40,763 nt of DNA from the NCBI RefSeq assembly GCF_016790065.1, contig NZ_JAEUPY010000505.1:1-40763 (forward strand), given 5' to 3'. The notes beneath the pieces are model-generated. The model was not told the origin of the DNA and made no database searches. It saw nothing but the letters and a program-made list of their open reading frames with translations. Each line of letters opens with the position of its first letter. Position 1 is the stretch's first letter. Source of the DNA: Steroidobacter sp. Its GTDB lineage: Bacteria > Pseudomonadota > Gammaproteobacteria > Steroidobacterales > Steroidobacteraceae. Positions 36,001 to 40,763 of the stretch are shown in pieces. Made by a program: the position numbers and the translations under genes.

Positions 36001-36296
36001 TACAGCAACTGTTTGCCATCGGCGCTAAAGCTCATCGCGGTTTGAGTCGCTGGCCCGCCGTGCAGCAACGTCGCGTCGCCACCGGTCACGGGCAAACTAT
36101 AAATATCGCCGAGCAGATCGAAGACCAACGTCTTGCCGTCGGGACTGACATCGACACCCATCCAGGTGCCTTCGGTCACTGTGAACTCGACGTCTTTATA
36201 AGGTTGGCCGGTGTTGGCGATGTCCCAGTCGGCAGCCATCGCCCCAGTGCTACACAGGAGCGCCAGCACGGCGCTCCTTACTCGTCGTTGAATCAC
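33027..36296 (-). CDS. TolB-like beta-propeller fused to amidohydrolase
   Basis: 1089-residue exported protein. A signal peptide (cut near residue 22, GAMAAD) is followed by a TolB/PD40-type propeller region of roughly 600 residues with repeated SPDGK-like turns (VSPDGKTLVF, FSADGKQLLY, ISPDGKQVAF, ISPDGKRVVY, FSPDGKRIYF). The C-terminal amidohydrolase domain runs from about 648 (LALTNGRVITMQGD) with GLIDMHGHIE (HxH ligands at 709 and 711), VIKSYKQ, NVEHS and VNVGSHGQ. Similar fusions are annotated as periplasmic peptidase- or imidazolonepropionase-like amidohydrolases. GTG 36296 is preferred (AGGGG five bases before); TTG 36317 is possible. It starts 29 bases after receptor 3, so they likely form one operon. 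Confidence 0.88.
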   Translation of the reverse strand: MIQRRVRSAVLALLCSTGAMAADWDIANTGQPYKDVEFTVTEGTWMGVDVSPDGKTLVFDLLGDIYSLPVTGGDATLLHGGPATQTAMSFSADGKQLLYLSDITGVSNVWVSNVDGSSPRQITHEKVDILASPTWGPNGRTVAVTHISNVQAEMYTSDIRLFDVAGGAGRVLVDRPKNQRDVQEARFSSDGRYLYYTERLNDPFTYIDANHINFAIKRRNLSTGEAESLLQGFGSATTPQISPDGKQVAFVRRVKTKTVLFVYDTETGRQRPVFDDLDRDAQAENWLQTGYFPRFDWFPDNRHVAIWGKGKLLRVDTGVDAQAGHAATEIPFRVLAKHRVTEPLRVSNDLAPDKFPVRIVRQLAPAADGNSLVFNSLGALWSKPLPNGTPVRLTKGDAFEYEPMYSRDGKQLTFVEWHDERGGALRISAAGGRGAKTLVKSRGVVRQPSISPDGKRVVYRIQTGDKNLGGYGAKAGIYWVDIASGQSHRVADDGETPMFSPDGKRIYFTVTKRDSEVSTQLHSVNIEGFDQRLHAYTPNSDVLDVVVSPDLRWIAFRELQQYYVVPYLETGTPMLVTATNKAMPVAALTELGGQALAWSVDSKTLHWVLGPSLYRVDVAAMFANGASPPKSYATLGLEVASDVPSGTLALTNGRVITMQGDQIIERGTVVVTGNRIVAVGETGAVAIPAGAKVIDVAGKTVMPGLIDMHGHIECCSGGEGLLPQKQAGRYAALAFGVTTNFDPYSSEVNSYESGETDRAGITVSPRWIGSGHVIYGRSKTPSAKYVPISNYDDARVVMERKRALGGIVIKSYKQPSRSQRQQLVKAGRDFNVMVDIEGDGYYNIINSYLDGHTNVEHSISVANYYDDVVQLMGRGGVANTPTLVVLFGELYGENYMYQNTRAWEDPKIRRFVQKTISHYSPLGLRGSAPPHVRGMTGIHAAEEVYEIGIHSVARSIKKLDEAGVRVNVGSHGQVPGLAMHWEMQLLAQGGMSNHHILRAATLNGATTLGLEKQIGSLAVGKLADLIVMDANPLDNVANANSVRYTMLNGRLYDSLTLDEVGNHARPRSKFYWELADYKGIDWNEAWAEP

Positions 36297-36325
36297 TCTC
36301 GCCCCTGCAGTCAGCAAAATTGATA

Positions 36326-38407
36326 TCAGAATTTATAGCCGACCTTGAAGCCAATGGCGCGCGGCCGCGTGCGGTTGGCATTCAGGAAGCCGAAGTTCGG
36401 ATCGATCCACTTATTCTGGTTGGTCAGATTGGAACCGAACAACTCGACCCAGGCCGCGCCGATTTCCAAACCGACGCGAGCATCGACCAGGCTGATCGGC
36501 TCGGTCCGCTGCGGCAGGTTGGCCGCCGGATAGTTGGAACGCACCACCAGCGTCACTTCATCGCGATAGCTGTAGTCGACGCGCGCATAGCCAGGCAGCG
36601 AGCCCACATCGAAGCCGTAGTTGGCACCGGCAGTGAAACTGAACTTCGGTGTGTAATCCATCGGATCGCCCGGCAGGTTGGTGGCGCTGGTGGCATTCAC
36701 CTCGGTGATCTCGCTGTCGATGTACGCAGCTGTGGTGTTCAGCGTCAGCGCATCGGTGGCACGCCAAGTGATACCGCCTTCGAGACCTTTGACCTCGGCC
36801 TTACCCACGTTGCTGGTCAGCTGTTGCAGCGGCGGAGTGCCGCCGGGCACGAACACCAGACCACGACGCAGCATGTCCGAATAGTCCGTGTAGTAAGCAG
36901 CCAGTTCGATCTGCGCACGCCCATCGGCGATCAAACCCTTCAAGCCCAGCTCGTAGCTCCACACTTCTTCAGGCTGATAGTTCGGCTGGATGCCGCGATT
37001 GAAACCGCCTGTGCGGAAGCCCTTGCCAGCACTCACGTACACATTCATGTCATCGGCGACTTTGTACGAGGCATACACACGCGGGTCGAACGAGTTGAAC
37101 GAATCCTCTTCGCGCAACGAGCCGTCGAAAGTCATTTGCTCATCTTCGAAGTAGCGCGCGCCCAGGCCGAGTTGCAGGCGTTCGGTCAGATCGTAAGAAA
37201 CATCCGCGAACACCGCGTAAGATTTCCATTCGTCGATGTCGAGGTAGTAGTAAGTCGGATCGACGGTGCCGTTGTACAAGGTGTCCGAGTACGATTCGAA
37301 CTTCTTGTCCAAGGTGCGGTAGTAGGCGCCGAAGGTCCAGGAGAACGGTCCGTCGCCCGTGGACGCCAGCCGCACTTCTTCAGTGAACGAACGCGCTTTC
37401 CAGAAACGTTCGTCGTTGCCTTCCAGCAGATTGTTGAAGTTCGTCTCGGGGCCGCCCTTGTAGGCATACGGCGAGACCTGGCTGTGATCGACGTACGAGC
37501 TGGAACTCATCAGCTGCGCGCCACCCAGATCGTAAGTCAGTGTCAGGTTGTACAGATCGTAGTCGTACTCTTTGGGCACCAGCACTCGCGCCGGATCGAT
37601 AGCGACGAACACCGTGCGATCGGCGTTCTCATAACCCTGGCCGAGCTTGCTCTCGTTACGATGGATGACCACCATGGCCTCGGCGGTAAACGCATCGCTG
37701 AGCTGCCACAGCGCCTTGCCGCGCACGTTGACCAAATCCTGATTGTTGCCGTTCTTGATGCCGGCCTCGGGCTGATCCTGCCAACCGCCGCCCTGCTCCA
37801 GAGTCGCGGCCAGACGTACGGCGAATTTATCCGTAATCAGCGGCAGGTTGACCACGCCGGTGAACGCTTCTTTGCTGTCGCCACCGTCGATGAAGCTCTG
37901 CGAGGCTTCGACGCGGCCACTGAACGCATCCAGTTCCGGCTTCTTGGTGATGAAGCGAATCACACCCGCCACCGAGCCTTGACCGTACAACGTGCCCTGC
38001 GGACCTTTGAGCACTTCGACTCGTTCCAGATCGAGCACGCGCGAATCGAGCTGTTCGATGCCGATGGTGAGCGGTGCTTCGTCGAGATACACGCCGACCA
38101 GCGCATCGCTACCGTACAGGTTACTCATGCCTCGCATGAAGATGACGTTCTGACCCGGGCCATCCTCGTGCATGGTCAGGCCAGGCACCGCAAAGGACAG
38201 ATCCTGCGCCGAGCTGATGCCGCGTTGTTCCAGATCAGTACCGCTGATTGCGGTAATCGACACCGGCACTTCGATCAAACGCTGCTCGCGCTTCTGCGCT
38301 GTTACGGTGACCTCCTCCAGCACGGCCTCCGACTGCGCCAACGTAACCGCCGGTTGCACCGCCGCTGCCAACGACACCGCCAGCAGCAGCTTACTTTCTT
38401 TGAACAT
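36326..38407 (-). CDS. TonB-dependent receptor 3 (no signalling domain)
   Basis: 693-residue outer-membrane receptor. Signal peptide MFKESKLLLAVSLAAAVQPAVTLAQ, TonB-box/plug start LEEVTVTAQKREQRLIEVPVSITAI, plug with VFMRG-like FMRGMSNLYGSDALVGVYLDE and LERVEVLKGPQGTLYGQGSVAGVIRFITKKP, and a barrel ending IGFKVGYKF. It belongs to a different class from receptors 1 and 2 and appears to lack cysteines in the mature protein. The ATG at 38407 is preceded by GGGGAGAG. It is followed at once by the propeller-amidohydrolase gene, so it probably imports its product or substrate. A divergent LysR gene may regulate it. Confidence 0.93.
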   Translation of the reverse strand: MFKESKLLLAVSLAAAVQPAVTLAQSEAVLEEVTVTAQKREQRLIEVPVSITAISGTDLEQRGISSAQDLSFAVPGLTMHEDGPGQNVIFMRGMSNLYGSDALVGVYLDEAPLTIGIEQLDSRVLDLERVEVLKGPQGTLYGQGSVAGVIRFITKKPELDAFSGRVEASQSFIDGGDSKEAFTGVVNLPLITDKFAVRLAATLEQGGGWQDQPEAGIKNGNNQDLVNVRGKALWQLSDAFTAEAMVVIHRNESKLGQGYENADRTVFVAIDPARVLVPKEYDYDLYNLTLTYDLGGAQLMSSSSYVDHSQVSPYAYKGGPETNFNNLLEGNDERFWKARSFTEEVRLASTGDGPFSWTFGAYYRTLDKKFESYSDTLYNGTVDPTYYYLDIDEWKSYAVFADVSYDLTERLQLGLGARYFEDEQMTFDGSLREEDSFNSFDPRVYASYKVADDMNVYVSAGKGFRTGGFNRGIQPNYQPEEVWSYELGLKGLIADGRAQIELAAYYTDYSDMLRRGLVFVPGGTPPLQQLTSNVGKAEVKGLEGGITWRATDALTLNTTAAYIDSEITEVNATSATNLPGDPMDYTPKFSFTAGANYGFDVGSLPGYARVDYSYRDEVTLVVRSNYPAANLPQRTEPISLVDARVGLEIGAAWVELFGSNLTNQNKWIDPNFGFLNANRTRPRAIGFKVGYKF

Positions 38408-38656
38408 TCTCTCTCCCCATGTTGGTTTAATCGAGGCACACCCCGTCGCTGTCATTTATAGTCAAAGTCGGCACATCGCCGCGCTGACAAGCCCGCAACA
38501 CCGGTGTGAGCCGCACACCACCGCAAGCCGCAACGACAGCCTTGCGCAGGAGGTGACGAATCGGCACCATGCGTGAGACGGATACGCAGCTGCCAGCCAC
38601 GCTCCGCATATCTCCATGGAGGTTTCAGCATTGCCCCTGACGGGGTGAGGTGATCC
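38408..38656. promoter_or_regulatory. Divergent control region between receptor 3 and LysR gene
   Basis: 249 bases. TATAAA on the minus strand near 38455 could be a -10 for the receptor, without a good -35. Palindromes: ACACCGGTGT (38498-38507), CTCCATGGAG (38612-38621) and CCCC-TGAC-GGGG (38634-38645). The last two lie just before the LysR gene and are possible autoregulatory sites; no clear T-N11-A box was identified. Confidence 0.4.
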
Positions 38657-39739
38657 GTGCGTACAGTTTCCAGTGTCAGTGCTTCCGCCAACGCTGCCGG
38701 CAGCACTCACAGCCCCGCTAGCCCTGCCGATAAAGATCACAGCTCGTTGGCCATGAACGACGAAGCGCTGCGCGCTCGCATGCCCAGCTCGCAGTTGCTG
38801 TCCCGGCGTGCGTTGCCGCCCTTCGAGACCTTACGAGCCTTCGATGCCATCGCCCGGCTGGGCGGGGTGCGTAAGGCCGCTCAGTACTTATGTCGTGACC
38901 ATGCCGTGGTCAGCCGCCATTTGCGTGCCATCGAGGATTGGACCGGCACCAAATTGATTCAGCGGACCGCCGCCGGCAGCGTACTGACCGAGGATGGCAT
39001 TCGCTATCACCGGGATATTGCCAGCGCGTTGGATATCATCGCCCGCGCCACCGTGGATTTGATCAAGCGCGGCGACAACCGTTGCCTGCACATCCGTTGC
39101 ATGCCGGGCTTTGCCTTGCATTGGCTCTCGGGCCGGCTGGGCGATTTCGAGAAATCCAACCCCGGGCTGGACGTGGAACTGCAACCGGCCAATCGCAGCC
39201 CCGAGTTCCTGTCGCCCGACACCGATATCGAGATTCGGCTGGTCGGCACCTACCGTGCGCCTCTGCAAGTGCCGCCGCATTTACGCAGTGTAGAAATCGC
39301 CCGGGTGCCCATCATCGCCGTGGCCAGCCGCGCTTATCTGGCCGGCGCACCGGCGCTGCGCGAGCCGCGCGATTTGTTGAAGCACCAGTTGTTGCATGAA
39401 CAGGATTCGGACGGCTGGCGTCGTTGGCTGGCCGCCAGCGGGGTCAGTGAAGAAGGCGAGCTGCCCGGGCCGCGCCTGTGGCAAGGCCATTTGACGCTGG
39501 AAGGCGCGCGCTTCGGTCGAGGCATCGCGTTGACCAATTCATTGATCGCCGCCGAAGACATGGCTGAAGGCCGGCTGATCGATGTCGCTTCTCAAAAGCC
39601 TGCGTTCGCCACGCAGACCGGCATCTATCATTTCATCTCGCGCGCCGATCGTTGGCAGTCGCGGGTGATCGAGCGCTTCCGGCACTGGCTCACCGCGACC
39701 ATCGCCAAAGAGCACCCGGAGATGGTGCCCTCCAACTGA
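38657..39739 (+). CDS. LysR-family transcriptional regulator (GcvA-like)
   Basis: 360-residue LysR regulator. The winged helix-turn-helix lies at about residues 53-112 (PPFETLRAFDAIARLGGVRKAAQYLCRDHAVVSRHLRAIEDWTGTKLIQRT), and an effector-binding domain follows (about 140-345). The GTG at 38657 has GAGGTGA upstream but adds a 32-residue Ser/Ala-rich extension not typical of the family; ATG 38753 gives a more usual length but has no ribosome site. It is divergent from receptor 3, the classic arrangement for a LysR protein controlling its neighbour. The effector is unknown. Confidence 0.88.
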   Translation: MRTVSSVSASANAAGSTHSPASPADKDHSSLAMNDEALRARMPSSQLLSRRALPPFETLRAFDAIARLGGVRKAAQYLCRDHAVVSRHLRAIEDWTGTKLIQRTAAGSVLTEDGIRYHRDIASALDIIARATVDLIKRGDNRCLHIRCMPGFALHWLSGRLGDFEKSNPGLDVELQPANRSPEFLSPDTDIEIRLVGTYRAPLQVPPHLRSVEIARVPIIAVASRAYLAGAPALREPRDLLKHQLLHEQDSDGWRRWLAASGVSEEGELPGPRLWQGHLTLEGARFGRGIALTNSLIAAEDMAEGRLIDVASQKPAFATQTGIYHFISRADRWQSRVIERFRHWLTATIAKEHPEMVPSN

Positions 39740-39772
39740 GCCCAGGAATGAGCCCAGGAGTGAGCTCAGTTC
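39737..39772. repeat. Three tandem 12-bp repeats across a convergent stop-codon junction
   Basis: TGAGCCCAGGAA, TGAGCCCAGGAG and a diverged TGAGCTCAGTTC. The first starts with the LysR stop codon, and the third contains the stop of the beta-helix gene. Confidence 0.7.
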
Positions 39773-40578
39773 GGCTCTTCGAGCAGCACTCGGCTCGCCG
39801 CCAGCGCGTTGACGTTGCCTAGCTTGTTATCCGCAACCTTGGTTCGGGTCGCGAACACCGCGGCCTGCTGATTGCCGTACAAGCCGTAACGCGCATTGCC
39901 CTCGACCGTCGAGCCGGTGATGTGCGCGGCTGAGCTGTCGTAGGCCGTGATGGCGCTCGAATCGTTGCCTCTCACCACAGAGTTGCGCAGACGCAGATAG
40001 GCCGTCTCGTGCAGCCACACACCGACGTGGCCGTCGAGCACTCGCAAGTTCGTCACGTCGAGCTGGGTATCGCCGCGACCGCTCAAACCCATCTTTTGAA
40101 ACTTCTCGATACTGACGTCATCGATACGGACTTTGCTGTCGATGGCGAAGATGCCATGGCCGTCGTAGATATCGTCTTCTTCGATGGCATAACGAAAACC
40201 CGAGATGCTGAGATGACTGAGGCTCACCTCGGCATTACGAATGACGATGGCTGAGGTGGGCAGCTTGTCGTTACCGGCAAGCACTACGCCAGGCTCGCCG
40301 ACCAGAGCCACGTCCTTGTCGTCGATGACGACGAACGCGCGCACCATCAGATCGCGAAACGGCACGTCTTGATACGCCACCGGCGTGTAACGACCAGCAC
40401 GAATCCGAATCGTGTCGCCATCTGCAGCGCGCGCGACCGCTTCAGGAAGCGCTTTATCGCCCTTGAAATCACAGTCCGCGGCCTTCGCAGCCGCCGGGCA
40501 AACCGTCCAGGTCTTGGCGACACAAACGTTTGCTGTAAGCGCCAGCACTGCCGCCAACGCTACTACTGCTCGGCCCAT
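39766..40578 (-). CDS. Secreted right-handed parallel beta-helix protein
   Basis: 270-residue exported protein. A signal peptide (MGRAVVALAAVLALTANVCVAK) is followed by a pectate-lyase-like beta-helix, visible as recurring short strands with Asn/Gly turns (AIVIRNAEVSLSHLSISGF, HGIFAIDSKVRIDDVSI, ITGSTVEGNARYGLYGNQ, ATRTKVADNKLGN). The opening DGDTIRIRAGRYTP is typical of NosD-like and polysaccharide-binding helices. No catalytic residues were assigned. ATG 40578 has GGGAGAAG five bases upstream and lies inside the end of the preceding amidohydrolase gene (16-base overlap), so the pair is coupled. Confidence 0.8.
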   Translation of the reverse strand: MGRAVVALAAVLALTANVCVAKTWTVCPAAAKAADCDFKGDKALPEAVARAADGDTIRIRAGRYTPVAYQDVPFRDLMVRAFVVIDDKDVALVGEPGVVLAGNDKLPTSAIVIRNAEVSLSHLSISGFRYAIEEDDIYDGHGIFAIDSKVRIDDVSIEKFQKMGLSGRGDTQLDVTNLRVLDGHVGVWLHETAYLRLRNSVVRGNDSSAITAYDSSAAHITGSTVEGNARYGLYGNQQAAVFATRTKVADNKLGNVNALAASRVLLEEPN

Positions 40579-40763
40579 GACTTCTCCCAATCGATGTTGT
40601 TCGGTGCGCGATTTGCTTCCCAGAAAAACTTGCCGCGCGGCTTAGCGTAATTGCCGATCTCGTTCATGGTGTTGGCGTCGTACAGACGGCCGTTGACCAT
40701 GGTGTAGCGCACGCTGTTGCTGTTCTGGATGTCTTCGAGCGGATTCTTGTCCAGCACGATCAG
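40563..40763 (-). CDS. C-terminal end of a second amidohydrolase (partial)
   Basis: The last 66 codons of a protein running off the window edge. LIVLDKNPLEDIQNSNSVRY and the following NGRLYD closely match the C-terminus of the propeller-amidohydrolase at 33027 (LIVMDANPLDNVANANSVRY, NGRLYD, and a final IDWEKSWAEQ versus IDWNEAWAEP). It is therefore a paralogue, probably also with an N-terminal propeller outside the window. It overlaps the beta-helix gene by 16 bases. Confidence 0.85.
   Translation of the reverse strand: MIVLDKNPLEDIQNSNSVRYTMVNGRLYDANTMNEIGNYAKPRGKFFWEANRAPNNIDWEKSWAEQ

Noticed and set aside
36320..38461. 713-codon plus-strand frame antisense to receptor 3
   Set aside because: Same reason: a shadow frame produced by codon bias of a convincing TonB receptor gene; also seen at 31488-33020 and 27426-28613.

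Overview
The window is a GC-rich chromosomal segment of a Gram-negative bacterium. Housekeeping order (suhB next to trmJ and a cysteine desulfurase; queA-tgt near yajC-secD-secF), three TonB-dependent receptors and a FecI/FecR pair point to a gammaproteobacterium. The abundance of receptors and secreted amidohydrolases would fit a Steroidobacteraceae/Nevskiales-like lineage, but that family-level placement is an inference. Gene density is high and no gap between genes exceeds about 260 bases.

Layout, left half (1-14.7 kb, mostly core genes). A cysteine desulfurase cut by the window edge overlaps trmJ, with suhB divergent. An APC amino-acid permease and a stand-alone lipid-A-synthase-N-domain membrane protein follow. 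A minus-strand yajC-secD-secF set runs directly into two TerC-family membrane proteins. A CNNM/CorC-type protein and an AI-2E-family protein separate this from queA-tgt, which in many proteobacteria sits immediately upstream of yajC.

Middle (14.7-23.4 kb, regulatory and accessory). An ECF sigma factor, an overlapping zinc-finger anti-sigma factor and a secreted double-PDZ protein form one minus-strand operon. Divergent from it is tRNA-Leu(CAA), followed 25 bases later by an ORF6N (phage-type) gene. A DUF885 metallopeptidase-like gene and a phytanoyl-CoA-dioxygenase-like gene overlap by four bases. Then three successive inverted repeats precede a small unknown gene coupled to an XRE regulator. 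A GAF-PAS-hybrid histidine kinase ends tail-to-tail with that regulator.

Right half (23.4-40.8 kb, outer-membrane uptake and hydrolysis). On the minus strand, in transcription order: a TonB-dependent receptor without a signalling domain (36.3-38.4 kb), a TolB-propeller/amidohydrolase fusion, a Tat-type amidohydrolase, FecI-like sigma, FecR-like anti-sigma, a receptor with the STN signalling domain, and a near-duplicate receptor without it. The two duplicated receptors keep a short upstream element at exactly the same distance from their start codons, which suggests shared control by the FecI-like sigma. A divergent LysR regulator, a secreted beta-helix protein and the tail of a second propeller/amidohydrolase-like protein close the window. 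Together these look like a locus for sensing, importing and hydrolysing an unidentified amide- or peptide-like substrate.
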